NCBI RefSeq assembly: GCF_004360225.1
Contig: NZ_SNUA01000002.1
Span: forward strand, 460,962-524,961
DNA: 64,000 nucleotides
Source: Alcanivorax sp. 24
Lineage (GTDB): Bacteria > Pseudomonadota > Gammaproteobacteria > Pseudomonadales > Alcanivoracaceae
Direction of reading: 5' to 3'
Under the pieces are notes generated by a model, which saw nothing but the letters and a program-made list of their open reading frames with translations, had not been told where the DNA came from and ran no database searches. The position numbers and the translations under genes were made by a program. Each line of letters starts with the position of its first letter. Position 1 is the first letter of the stretch. Below, piece by piece: positions 19,780 to 28,351 of this stretch.

Positions 19780-20899
19780 ATGGAAGTCAATCCGCTGCGT
19801 ACGCACCTTTCCGACCTGTCCGAGCGCGTGGAAGCGCTTAGGGGGTATCTTTGACTACGCTGTAAAAAGCGAACGACTGGTCGAAGTAGAAAGGGAACTG
19901 GCCACCCCGGACGTGTGGAATGAGCCGGAGCGGGCCCAGGCCCTGGGCAAGGAGCGGGCGCAACTGGAGTTGGTGGTGAAGACCCTCGATGAGGCCACTC
20001 AGGGCATCGCCGACACCGGTGACCTGCTGGAACTGGCGGTGGAAGAGGGTGACGAGGCCACCGTCCAGGAAGTGGAAGCGGACCTGGAGCGGCTTGAACG
20101 GCAGGTGGCCGATCTGGAATTCCGCCGTATGTTCTCCGGCGAGATGGACACCAGCAACGCCTATCTGGACATCCAGGCCGGGTCCGGCGGCACCGAGGCC
20201 CAGGACTGGGCGGAAATGCTGCTGCGCATGTACCTGCGCTGGGGCGAGGCCCACGGTTTCAAGACCTCCCTGGAAGAAGCCTCCGCCGGCGACGTGGCCG
20301 GCATCAAATCCGCCACGGTGCGTTTCGAGGGGCCCTATGCCTACGGCTGGCTGCGTACCGAAACCGGCGTGCACCGGCTGGTGCGCAAGAGCCCGTTCGA
20401 TTCCGGTGGCCGCCGTCACACCTCGTTCAGCTCGGTGTTCGTGGCGCCGGAAGTGGACGACAACATCGACATCGAAATCGATCCCGGCAAGTTGCGCACC
20501 GACACCTACCGTGCCTCCGGCGCCGGTGGTCAGCACGTTAACCGGACCGACTCGGCGGTACGTCTGACCTATGTGTTCACCGATCCGGACACCGGCGAGG
20601 AGCACACCGTGGTGACCCAGTGCCAGTCCGAACGCAGCCAGCACCAGAACCGCGACAAGGCCACCAAGATGATGATGGCCAAACTCTACGAACTGGAAAT
20701 GCAGAAACGCAATTCGGCCAAGCAGGCGCAGGAAAACGCCAAGTCGGATATCGGCTGGGGCAGCCAGATTCGCTCCTATGTGCTGGACGACGCCCGCATC
20801 AAGGATTTGCGCACCGGGGTCGAGAACCGCAACACCCAGGCGGTGCTGGACGGCGACCTGGACCGCTTTATCGAAGCGTCCCTGAAAAGCGGGTTGTAA
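19780..20899 (+). CDS. prfB: Peptide chain release factor 2 (programmed +1 frameshift)
   Basis: RF2 recognises UGA and UAA. Translation starts at ATG 19780, reads 24 codons and meets TGA at 19852-19854; a +1 shift at CTT-TGA continues with GAC at 19853 for 348 more codons. The product is about 372 aa. The anticodon-like SPF tripeptide is in [12 protein letters not shown] and the catalytic GGQ in [16 protein letters not shown]. Shortly after GGQ there is [16 protein letters not shown] where E. coli has IPTGIVTQC, an insertion of several residues. lysS follows, as in E. coli. Confidence 0.95.
19840..19854 (+). promoter_or_regulatory. prfB frameshift site AGGGGGTATCTTTGA
   Basis: The canonical RF2 autoregulatory site: an internal Shine-Dalgarno (AGGGGG), the slippery CTT codon and an in-frame TGA. 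Low RF2 lets the ribosome slip +1 and make more RF2. Confidence 0.96.
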
Positions 20900-20910
20900 C
20901 AACGCTTGAA

Positions 20911-20968
20911 GCCGGACGCCAGACGCCGGATGCTGAGCCACAATAGCGTCCGGCGTCTGACGTCCAGC
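20911..20968. repeat. Palindromic repeat between prfB and lysS
   Basis: GCCGGACGCCAGACGCCGGA (20911-20930) and TCCGGCGTCTGACGTCCAGC (20949-20968) pair at 18 of 20 positions. It is distinct from the class A-C repeats, has no T-tract, and probably forms an RNA hairpin in a prfB-lysS transcript. Confidence 0.7.
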
Positions 20969-20997
20969 GTCGGGCGCTTTATCGGAACTGAAATGCT

Positions 20998-22494
20998 ATG
21001 AGTAATGACGATATTTCCCAGAATGCCGCGGCCTCCCAGGCCGATGAAAACCGCCTGATCGCCGAGCGCCGCGCCAAACTGGCGGCCTGGCGGGAAGAGG
21101 GCGCCGCCTTTCCCAATGATTTCCGCCGCGACGCGCTGGCCGCCGATCTGCAGGCGCAATACGGTGAGCTGAGCAAGGAAGAGCTGGAAGGGCAGGACAT
21201 CCAGGTGGCGGTGGCCGGCCGCCTGATGCTGGACCGCAAGGCGTTCAAGGTGCTCCAGGACATGTCCGGGCGGATCCAGATCTACGCCAGCAAGGACGTG
21301 CAGAAGGACACCAAGCACTGGGACTTGGGCGACATCGTCGGCGTGCGCGGCAAGCTGTGCAAATCCGGCAAGGGCGACCTGTACGTGATGATGGACGACT
21401 ACCGTCTGCTCACCAAGGCGCTGCGGCCGTTGCCGGAAAAACACAAAGGCCTCACCGACACCGAGGCCCGTTACCGTCAGCGTTACGTGGACCTGATCGT
21501 CAACGAGGACAGCCGCCGCGCCTTCCAGATCCGCTCGCAAGTGGTCGCCGGTATCCGCAACTATCTGGTGGCGCACGGTTTCATCGAAGCGGAAACGCCG
21601 ATGCTGCAGGTGATCCCCGGCGGCGCCACGGCGCGGCCGTTCATCACCCACCACAACAGCCTGGACCTGGACATGTACCTGCGCATCGCGCCGGAACTGT
21701 ACCTCAAGCGGCTGGTGGTGGGCGGCTTGGAGAAGGTGTTCGAGATCAACCGCAACTTTCGCAACGAAGGCCTTTCCACCCGGCACAATCCGGAATTCAC
21801 CATGCTGGAGTTCTACCAGGCCTACGCCGGCTACCAGGACCTCATGGACCTCACCGAGGACATGCTGCGCAGCCTGGCGCGGGACGTGCTGGGTACCACC
21901 GAGATCCCGTACCAGGGCGAGGTCTATGATTTCGGCAAGCCGTTCGCGCGGCTGTCGGTGTTCGACTCGATCCTCCAGTTCAATCCGGATATGGACGCCG
22001 CCGAGCTGGCCGACGAGCAGGGCGCCCGCCGCATCGCCGAAGGGTTGGGCATTCCGCTCAAGCCGATCTGGGGCCTGGGCAAGGTGCAGATCGAGATCTT
22101 CGAGAAAACCGTGGAGCACCGGTTGAAGGACCCCACCTTCATCACCGATTACCCCACCGAGGTATCGCCGCTGGCCCGGCGCCGGGATGACAACCCGTTC
22201 GTCACCGAGCGTTTCGAGTTCTTCGTCGGCGGCCGCGAGATCGCCAATGGCTTCTCCGAGCTCAACGACGCCGAGGACCAGGCTGAGCGCTTCAAGCAGC
22301 AGGTGGCGGAAAAGGAAGCCGGCGACGACGAGGCCATGTTCTTCGACGAGGACTACATCAACGCCCTGGAACACGGCCTGCCGCCCACCGCCGGTGAGGG
22401 CATCGGCATCGACCGGCTGGTGATGTTGTTCACCGATTCGCCGTCGATTCGGGATGTGATCCTGTTCCCGCACATGCGGCCCCAGGGGCGTTGA
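20998..22494 (+). CDS. lysS: Lysyl-tRNA synthetase (class II)
   Basis: A 498-aa class II synthetase that charges tRNA-Lys. The N-terminal OB-fold anticodon-binding domain contains [20 protein letters not shown]. Motif 1 includes [21 protein letters not shown], motif 2 [20 protein letters not shown] and motif 3 [15 protein letters not shown]. Length is close to E. coli LysS (505). It starts about 100 bp after prfB, matching the common prfB-lysS operon. Confidence 0.96.
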   Translation: MSNDDISQNAAASQADENRLIAERRAKLAAWREEGAAFPNDFRRDALAADLQAQYGELSKEELEGQDIQVAVAGRLMLDRKAFKVLQDMSGRIQIYASKDVQKDTKHWDLGDIVGVRGKLCKSGKGDLYVMMDDYRLLTKALRPLPEKHKGLTDTEARYRQRYVDLIVNEDSRRAFQIRSQVVAGIRNYLVAHGFIEAETPMLQVIPGGATARPFITHHNSLDLDMYLRIAPELYLKRLVVGGLEKVFEINRNFRNEGLSTRHNPEFTMLEFYQAYAGYQDLMDLTEDMLRSLARDVLGTTEIPYQGEVYDFGKPFARLSVFDSILQFNPDMDAAELADEQGARRIAEGLGIPLKPIWGLGKVQIEIFEKTVEHRLKDPTFITDYPTEVSPLARRRDDNPFVTERFEFFVGGREIANGFSELNDAEDQAERFKQQVAEKEAGDDEAMFFDEDYINALEHGLPPTAGEGIGIDRLVMLFTDSPSIRDVILFPHMRPQGR

Positions 22495-22550
22495 CAATTG
22501 GCGGGACGGACGAGTCTGGTCACGAAGCGTTGCAAAGTGAGGCCTTACTA

Positions 22551-22572
22551 AGCTTACACCGGCTGGTAAGCT
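22551..22572. promoter_or_regulatory. Palindrome AGCTTAC-N8-GTAAGCT upstream of TetR gene
   Basis: A perfect 7-bp inverted repeat ends 36 bp before the TetR start. It sits where an autoregulatory operator would be expected. Confidence 0.55.
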
Positions 22573-22608
22573 GGAGAGGCCATCATTAGCAGAACAACGA
22601 GTCGTCCC

Positions 22609-23277
22609 ATGACCACGACCATTCAATACCAAGGCCGCAAGGCCCGCCGCGCCGGCAGTGAGCAACGCCGGCGCGCCATTCTCGAGGCTGCCCTGACCAT
22701 CATCGTTCGCGACGGTATCCGCGCCGTGAGGCACCGGGCCGTGGCGCGCGAGGCCGATGTGCCGCTGTCCGCCACGACCTACTATTTCAAGGATATCGGT
22801 GACCTGATCGCGGATACCTTCACCTTGTTCGCGGAACGGGCCCTCAGCGACGTGATCGGGCCGTTCCGGGACCAGGCGTTCGCGCTGATCCGTCAGCTCG
22901 ACGGGGCGCCGGTAACCAACGCGGCGCAAAGGAGCCAGTTGATTGACCAATTGGCGGACCTGACCACGCGCTTTATCCTTGATGAGCTGCAGAACCGGCG
23001 CGAGCACCTGATCGCCGAGCAGGCGTTCCTGCAGGAAGCCATCCTCGATCAGCGGCTGCGGAAGCTGGCGGATCTTTATTTGCAGCAGCAAACCGATATT
23101 CTGGTGGAGGCTTGCCGGGCCTTTGGCTCGGACCAGCCGCAATTGGACGCGGAACTGATCCACGGCCAGATCATGGTCATCGAGGTGCGGCTGCTGGCGC
23201 ACCCCGAATGGGTGGATGAGTCGTCCCTGCGTAACCGGACACGACATTTACTGGACAGGTTGGTACCCCATGTCTGA
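22609..23277 (+). CDS. TetR family transcriptional regulator
   Basis: A 222-aa regulator. The N-terminal HTH spans about residues 20-66 ([20 protein letters not shown], then [20 protein letters not shown]), with the TetR signature around [12 protein letters not shown]. The C-terminal ligand domain is all-helical and gives no ligand clue. The stop overlaps the ung start by 8 bp, so the two are co-transcribed. The inverted repeat at 22551-22572 may be its own operator. Confidence 0.9.
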   Translation: MTTTIQYQGRKARRAGSEQRRRAILEAALTIIVRDGIRAVRHRAVAREADVPLSATTYYFKDIGDLIADTFTLFAERALSDVIGPFRDQAFALIRQLDGAPVTNAAQRSQLIDQLADLTTRFILDELQNRREHLIAEQAFLQEAILDQRLRKLADLYLQQQTDILVEACRAFGSDQPQLDAELIHGQIMVIEVRLLAHPEWVDESSLRNRTRHLLDRLVPHV

Positions 23278-23950
23278 CGCCAAGGCCGCCCTGGAACCGG
23301 GGTGGATGAACGTTCTCGGAGCGGAGTTCGACAAGGATTACATGGCGCGCCTGAAGGCGTTCCTGCGTGAGGAAAAGCAAAAAGGCGAGACCGTGTTTCC
23401 GCCGGGCCCGGACATCTTCCGGGCCTTCAACGACACCCCCTTCGAGGACGTCAAGGTGGTGATCCTCGGCCAGGACCCGTACCACGGGCCGGGCCAGGCC
23501 CACGGCCTGTGTTTCTCGGTGCAGCCGGGCGTGCGGGTGCCGCCGTCGCTGGTCAATATTTTCAAGGAAATCGAACGGGATCTGGGGATTCCCGCCCCGG
23601 ATCACGGCAATCTCGAGCCCTGGGCCCGGCAAGGCGTGCTATTGCTCAACGCGGTGCTCACCGTGCGCGCCGGCCAGGCCGCCTCCCATCAAAAGCAGGG
23701 CTGGGAAGAATTCACCGATCAGGCCATCGACCACATCAACCGCGAGCGTGAGGGCGTGGTGTTCATGCTGTGGGGCAGTTACGCGCAAAAGAAAGGACGC
23801 CTGATCGACCGTCAGCGCCACTGTGTGCTGACCGCGCCGCACCCGTCGCCGCTGTCGGCGCACCGCGGTTTTCTCGGTTGCGGGCATTTTTCCCGCGCCA
23901 ACCAGTATTTGATTCAACAGGGCAAGACGCCGGTGGACTGGGCCCTTTAA
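23270..23950 (+). CDS. ung: Uracil-DNA glycosylase
   Basis: A 226-aa family 1 uracil-DNA glycosylase that removes uracil from DNA as the first step of base excision repair. The water-activating motif [20 protein letters not shown] is near residue 65 and the C-terminal [18 protein letters not shown] loop carries the catalytic His. [20 protein letters not shown] is also conserved. Length matches E. coli Ung (229). The start at 23270 overlaps the TetR gene. Confidence 0.96.
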   Translation: MSDAKAALEPGWMNVLGAEFDKDYMARLKAFLREEKQKGETVFPPGPDIFRAFNDTPFEDVKVVILGQDPYHGPGQAHGLCFSVQPGVRVPPSLVNIFKEIERDLGIPAPDHGNLEPWARQGVLLLNAVLTVRAGQAASHQKQGWEEFTDQAIDHINREREGVVFMLWGSYAQKKGRLIDRQRHCVLTAPHPSPLSAHRGFLGCGHFSRANQYLIQQGKTPVDWAL

Positions 23951-24066
23951 CGGCTTTTTGCAACACACGGGTGCTTTCCGTGGTTTGATACTTGCTATGG
24001 CGATTGTTTCTCCAATCGATTCTTTTTCGATCGGGATTTCTATCGGAAAAAGGAGCCCGTGCCGGC

Positions 24067-25179
24067 ATGACCGACACCGTTCTGTTTCAGGAATTGCCCA
24101 CCGCCTCCGGCCATGTGATCGGCCGCGCCACCCTTAACGCTCCCGCCGCCCTCAATGCGCTCAGCCTGGACATGATCGAATCGTTGAGCCGGCGGCTGGA
24201 CGACTGGCAGCGCCGTGATGACGTGGTCGCGGTCTGGCTGGACGGTGCCGGTGACAAGGCGTTTTGCGCCGGTGGTGATGTGGTGGCCCTGCACCGGGCC
24301 ATGGTGCGCCACGCGGGCAAGAACCGTAATCCGGAAGTGGAGGCTTACTTCGCCGCCGAATACCGGCTCGACCACCGTCTGCACCGCTCACCGGTGCCGG
24401 TGATCTGCTGGGCCGATGGCCTGGTGTTGGGTGGCGGCATGGGCCTGATGCAGGGCAGCACCTTCCGGCTGGTGACGGCAAACAGCCGGCTCGGTATGCC
24501 GGAAATCAGCATCGGTCTGTACCCGGACGTGGGCGCCAGTTGGTTCCTCAATCGTCTGCCGGGGCGTACCGGTTTGTTCCTGGGACTCACTGGCGTGCAT
24601 TTCGATGCCCGCGACGCCTTGAATCTGGGGCTGGCGGACCGCTGCCTGGATCAGGACGCGGAACATCTGCTGGACGATCTCGGTGGCCAGAGCTTCACCG
24701 GTGAGCGCACCGCCGACCACGCTCTGCTGTTTCGTTTCTTTCGTGACGCTGCCCATTATCCATTGCATCTGGACGGCGCGGTCAGCGCGCGGCGGAATCT
24801 CATCGACACCTGGTGCGACGGCGCGGATCTGCCGGAAGTGGTGGACACCCTGCTGGCGGCGAAAGAATGCGACAGCTGGCTCGACAAGGCTCGCGCCAAC
24901 CTCACCAACGGCTGCCCGCAAACCGCTTTCCTGGTGTGGGAGCAACTGCGCCGGGGGCGTTATCTGTCGCTTGAAGACGTGTTCCGCATGGAATGGACGC
25001 TGTCGGTGCAATGCGCGCTGCACGCGGATTTCCGTGAAGGCGTACGGGCGCTGCTGATCGACAAGGACGGCAAGCCCCGTTTCCGCCACCGCGGTGTTCA
25101 TGATGTGCCGGCGGGGTACATCGATGCCTTCTTCGAAAACCCGGCGCCGCGGCATCCGCTGGCGGATTTGGGGTCCTAG
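24067..25179 (+). CDS. Enoyl-CoA hydratase/isomerase family, 3-hydroxyisobutyryl-CoA hydrolase-like
   Basis: A 370-aa crotonase-superfamily protein. The oxyanion hole regions are FCAGGDVVALHR and GLVLGGGMGLMQG, and the catalytic Glu lies in MPEISIGLYPDVGASWFLNR. The length and the PDVGASWFLNRLPG motif fit 3-hydroxyisobutyryl-CoA hydrolases of valine degradation better than short hydratases. No valine-catabolism genes lie beside it, so the substrate remains open. The ATG at 24067 follows AAAAGGAGCCC. Confidence 0.85.
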   Translation: MTDTVLFQELPTASGHVIGRATLNAPAALNALSLDMIESLSRRLDDWQRRDDVVAVWLDGAGDKAFCAGGDVVALHRAMVRHAGKNRNPEVEAYFAAEYRLDHRLHRSPVPVICWADGLVLGGGMGLMQGSTFRLVTANSRLGMPEISIGLYPDVGASWFLNRLPGRTGLFLGLTGVHFDARDALNLGLADRCLDQDAEHLLDDLGGQSFTGERTADHALLFRFFRDAAHYPLHLDGAVSARRNLIDTWCDGADLPEVVDTLLAAKECDSWLDKARANLTNGCPQTAFLVWEQLRRGRYLSLEDVFRMEWTLSVQCALHADFREGVRALLIDKDGKPRFRHRGVHDVPAGYIDAFFENPAPRHPLADLGS

Positions 25180-25188
25180 CGGCGAAAA

Positions 25189-25257
25189 TCGCTGGCAAGC
25201 CAGCTTCCCGCGGCGGCGTCGCAGCCCCGTCCGTGGGAAGCTGGCTTGCCAGCGAAT
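25189..25257. repeat. REP-like palindrome (class A)
   Basis: TCGCTGGCAAGCCAGCTTCC and AAGCTGGCTTGCCAGCGAAT are inverted arms around a short GC-rich loop, located just past the hydrolase stop codon. Confidence 0.8.
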
Positions 25258-25386
25258 CGGCGTTCAAGCGTGTCCGCACTTTCCCATAAATACCAGTGAT
25301 AATGAGTATGCCCGCGTTGTGCTGGTGCCCCGCGCCGCGCGGCGTTAGGGTTAGGTTCCTTCTTCGTTCCAAGCAGGGAGCCAGGC

Positions 25387-26388
25387 ATGTCTTTCCAGCA
25401 TTACAACTTGATTCAAGCGCCCATGGCCGGTGGTATCAGTGGTGCCCGTTTCGTCGCCGAGGCGAGCCGTGCCGGAGCGCTCGGTTCGGTGGGCGCCGGT
25501 TATTTGAGCGGCGCCGTGATTCTGGAGTCGGCGCGTGGCGTGCGTGATGCCGGTGGCGATGCGTTCGCCATCAATCTGTTTATTCCACCCTCACAAACGC
25601 CGGACGCCGAACAAGTGGTGCAAGCAAAGGCGGCACTGCGCGCTTGCTATGCCGCCGCCGATGTACCGATGCCGGAACAGTTCGCGCCGCTGCCGTCCTT
25701 CGATGAGCAGTTCGAAGCGGTGCTGGAAACGCGCCCGGCGGTGTTCTCCTACACCTTCGGCCGTCTGCCCAAGGACCGCATGGACGCCTGCCGCGCGCGC
25801 GGTATCGCCCTGGTGGGTACCGCCACCAGTGTGGCGGAGGCGCAAGCGCTGGCCGAGGACGGCGTTGACGCGGTGGTGCTGCAGGGCGAGGAAGCCGGTG
25901 GTCATCGCGGCAGCGTCGATCCGCTGGCGCCGGGCATGCCGCTGGATGATCTGCTGGCGGCCTGCCGGCAAGCGGTGTCGCTGCCGTTGATCGCCGCTGG
26001 CGGCCTGATGGACGGCGCCGACATGGCGCGGGTAATGCGCGCCGGTGCCGCCGCCGCGCAATTGGGCACGGCGTTTCTGCGCTGCCCGGAAGCGGACACC
26101 GCGTCAGTCTGGAAACAACGGCTGGCCGAAGCGGGCCCCGACGCCACCGGCGTCACCCGCGCGGTCTCCGGCCGCTGGGCACGGGGCCTGGCCAACGCCT
26201 GGATGGACGAACGCGCCCCCCGGGACATCGCTCCCTACCCGGAACAGCACCGCCTGACCTCGCCCTTGCGCAAAGGCGCTGGCGCCGACTGGAAAAGCCT
26301 CTGGGCCGGCACCGGCGCGCACCGTTCCCGGGAGATGCCGGTGGCGGAGCTGGTACGGACGCTGGAAGAAGAATGGAGAAGCAGTTGA
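25387..26388 (+). CDS. Nitronate monooxygenase-like flavin enzyme
   Basis: A 333-aa FMN-dependent TIM-barrel enzyme of the 2-nitropropane dioxygenase/nitronate monooxygenase family. APMAGGISGARFVAEAS is the usual N-terminal strand, and EEAGGHRGS includes the catalytic-site His. The phosphate-binding region is LIAAGGLMDGADMARVMRAGAAAAQLGTAFL. Physiological substrates of this family are often unknown. The stop TGA is located within the outer arm of the nested repeat that begins at 26384. Confidence 0.88.
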   Translation: MSFQHYNLIQAPMAGGISGARFVAEASRAGALGSVGAGYLSGAVILESARGVRDAGGDAFAINLFIPPSQTPDAEQVVQAKAALRACYAAADVPMPEQFAPLPSFDEQFEAVLETRPAVFSYTFGRLPKDRMDACRARGIALVGTATSVAEAQALAEDGVDAVVLQGEEAGGHRGSVDPLAPGMPLDDLLAACRQAVSLPLIAAGGLMDGADMARVMRAGAAAAQLGTAFLRCPEADTASVWKQRLAEAGPDATGVTRAVSGRWARGLANAWMDERAPRDIAPYPEQHRLTSPLRKGAGADWKSLWAGTGAHRSREMPVAELVRTLEEEWRSS

Positions 26389-26638
26389 CAGTTGATAGTG
26401 GACAGTTGACAGCGAAAAAACAGAAAAAGCCCGATCTTTAGCCGCTGTGGGAAGCTTGCTTGCAAGCGAATGGGGGGGCTTCAGCGTTTGGCAATATTCG
26501 CTTGCAAGCAAGCTTCCCACAGCGGTTTCGTAGCATGATCTGTGGGAGCCAGCCTGCTGGCGAATGGCGCGCGCAAATGGAGTTTGCACTTCCGCATTTT
26601 TCTTTTCGCTGTCAACTGTCCACTATCAACTGTCAGCT
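26384..26638. repeat. Nested palindromic repeat (class B), copy 1
   Basis: Outer arms: GTTGACAGTTGATAGTGGAC at 26384 onward and its complement CCACTATCAACTGTCAGC at about 26620-26637. Inside is a perfect REP-like palindrome from 26441 to 26524 (GCCGCTGTGGGAAGCTTGCT and its inverse AGCAAGCTTCCCACAGCGG). An additional class A-like piece occupies 26531-26565. The element lies between two convergent genes and supplies the stop codons of both. Confidence 0.88.
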
Positions 26639-27573
26639 TGTTTCGGTAGCTCATAAGGCAAATCGAGCGGCGTTACGTTCAGCGCCTGATCGTCAGCGAA
26701 CAATTCCCCCTCATGGTCCAGGCGCACCACCGCGAGCAGGCGCGGGGAGGGGATGCCGCGGGCGCTGTCGACGACTTCGCCGACGGCGCGGCCGTTGCTG
26801 TCGCGCAGGGGCTGGCCAGGGGAAAGGCGCGGGCCGTGGTGGGTGAAAGCGGCCATGCGTTGTTTGAGTTTGCCTTTGAAGTGCATGCGCGCCACCACTT
26901 CCTGGCCGGTATAGCAGCCCTTGTTGAAGCTGACGCCGCCGAGCAGGTCGTAATTGAGCACTTGTGGCAGGAACAGGTCCTCGGCGCCGGGATAAATCTG
27001 TCCCTCGCCGGCGCCGATATCGAGAAAACGCCAACCTTCACTATCGATCACGGTGCGATTGGCGCGGTCCAGGCCGGCCAGCGTGGCGGCGTCGCCAATC
27101 GCCAGCAGTTGCTCGGTGAGTGGATAGCGCAGCAGGGTCAGGCCATCGTCGTGGCGGCCATGGCCGGGTTCCGGCAACGCCAGACCGGTTTGCTCCAGCG
27201 CTCCGGCCAGACCGGCCACCAGCAGGTCCCCGGCCACTTCGAACGTCACTTTGGCGCGCAGACGGTATTTTTCCAGGCAGCGGATCACCGCTTCGGTCAT
27301 GGTCGCCGGACACAGAATCAAATAGCCCGGGTCATCGCGGACCAGGCGCAGGCTCACCAGGCCGCGGCCTTTCAGTGACAGATGCATGGCGGCATGGTGC
27401 TCGCCCTGGTCGATCCGTTTCAGGTCGCAGGTGAGCTGCCCTTGCAGATAGGTTCCCGCTTCCTCGCCGCGCACCCGCACCACCGCCAGATGGTCGCAGA
27501 TTGCGAAGGCCGGTGTGGTCACGCCGCCGTTGGCGGGGGAGAGTTCCGCGATCAAAGAGGACCAAGCGCTCAT
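26626..27573 (-). CDS. ygfZ: tRNA-modifying protein YgfZ (folate-binding)
   Basis: A 315-aa GcvT-like protein that binds folate and supports Fe-S enzymes such as MiaB. The family signature KGCYTGQE is present within FNKGCYTGQEVVARMH near residue 230. The start at 27573 (M-S-A-W) is preferred because GGGA lies before it; an in-frame ATG 30 bp upstream is possible. The last codons and the TGA lie in the outer arm of class B copy 1. It is divergent from sdhE, as in many gammaproteobacteria. Confidence 0.9.
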   Translation of the reverse strand: MSAWSSLIAELSPANGGVTTPAFAICDHLAVVRVRGEEAGTYLQGQLTCDLKRIDQGEHHAAMHLSLKGRGLVSLRLVRDDPGYLILCPATMTEAVIRCLEKYRLRAKVTFEVAGDLLVAGLAGALEQTGLALPEPGHGRHDDGLTLLRYPLTEQLLAIGDAATLAGLDRANRTVIDSEGWRFLDIGAGEGQIYPGAEDLFLPQVLNYDLLGGVSFNKGCYTGQEVVARMHFKGKLKQRMAAFTHHGPRLSPGQPLRDSNGRAVGEVVDSARGIPSPRLLAVVRLDHEGELFADDQALNVTPLDLPYELPKQADS

Positions 27574-27699
27574 AGTGTTCCCGGTTATTGGCTGGTCACA
27601 CATGATAGGGAATTACACCGGGTGCTGTCAGCCATGGCCCATACCCTCCGGCGAGCCGCTGACATACAATTGCGGTTCGCTTAATCGTTGGGGAAAGAC

Positions 27700-27957
27700 A
27701 TGTCGCTGGCCGATCTGAAACGTCGTTATCGCTGGCAGTGCCGTCGTGGCGCTTCCGAGGTGGAGGTGGTGCTGTACGGCTATCTGGATCACCACTTCGA
27801 GCAGGATAGCGAGGCCAACCGGGCGCTATTCCCGCAACTGCTGGAATGCGCGGACGTCGACATGCTGGAGTGGTTCACCGCCCGTTCGGAACCGCAAGAC
27901 CCGGAGTTACGCGCCTATGTCCACCACATCCTGGGCCTCGTTTCCGCCCCGTCTTGA
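27700..27957 (+). CDS. sdhE: Succinate dehydrogenase flavin assembly factor SdhE
   Basis: An 85-aa helical protein (YgfY) that assists covalent FAD attachment to SdhA and FrdA. The conserved RG motif lies in YRWQCRRGASEVE, and LYGYLDHHF is also conserved. ATG at 27700 is chosen because GGGAAAG precedes it; a TTG at 27688 is less likely. It is followed by the ygfX-like gene with a 41-bp overlap. Confidence 0.9.
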   Translation: MSLADLKRRYRWQCRRGASEVEVVLYGYLDHHFEQDSEANRALFPQLLECADVDMLEWFTARSEPQDPELRAYVHHILGLVSAPS

Positions 27958-28351
27958 ACTGCGCCCCTCACGCTGGCCGCGCCGCCTGCGTCTTGCTGCT
28001 CTTCTGATTGCCGTGCTGGCACTGTGGCACAGCGCGGTGCCGGTGTGGGCGTGGCCGTTGCTGTTGGCCGGGTTGGTCTGGGGGGTGCGGCGATGGCGGC
28101 CGCCAGTGGTGACGGCGGTGGCGGTGACCGCCACGGAGGTGACGCTGGTGTTGGGAAATAGGGGCCTGGAGGATCGGGGGTTGGAAGAGCGCCGGGTCAC
28201 CGTGACCGCGCCGTTCCGTGCCTGGACGCCCGGGCCCTGGCTGGCGTTGCGCTGCCCCGGCCGGGGCTGGGTGTGGATCTTCGCCGATCAGGCCGGGGAG
28301 GCGGCGCTTACACCGCTGCGCCAGGTGCTCTGGCTCAATCGGCGGCGCTGA
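27917..28351 (+). CDS. ygfX: YgfX-like inner-membrane protein
   Basis: A 144-aa protein with one long hydrophobic hairpin ([20 protein letters not shown], then [15 protein letters not shown]) and a C-terminal beta-rich half ending in [14 protein letters not shown]. Size, topology and position after sdhE match YgfX (also called CptA), a membrane protein described in E. coli as affecting MreB/FtsZ. Sequence similarity in this family is weak, so the assignment rests mainly on context. It overlaps sdhE by 41 bp and, on the opposite strand, the end of nadB by 17 bp. Confidence 0.75.
   Translation: MSTTSWASFPPRLELRPSRWPRRLRLAALLIAVLALWHSAVPVWAWPLLLAGLVWGVRRWRPPVVTAVAVTATEVTLVLGNRGLEDRGLEERRVTVTAPFRAWTPGPWLALRCPGRGWVWIFADQAGEAALTPLRQVLWLNRRR

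Noticed and set aside
19780..19860. prfB looks like a frameshifted pseudogene because of TGA after 24 codons.
   Set aside because: The AGGGGG-TAT-CTT-TGA context is the well-known programmed +1 frameshift of RF2, and the downstream frame is fully conserved.
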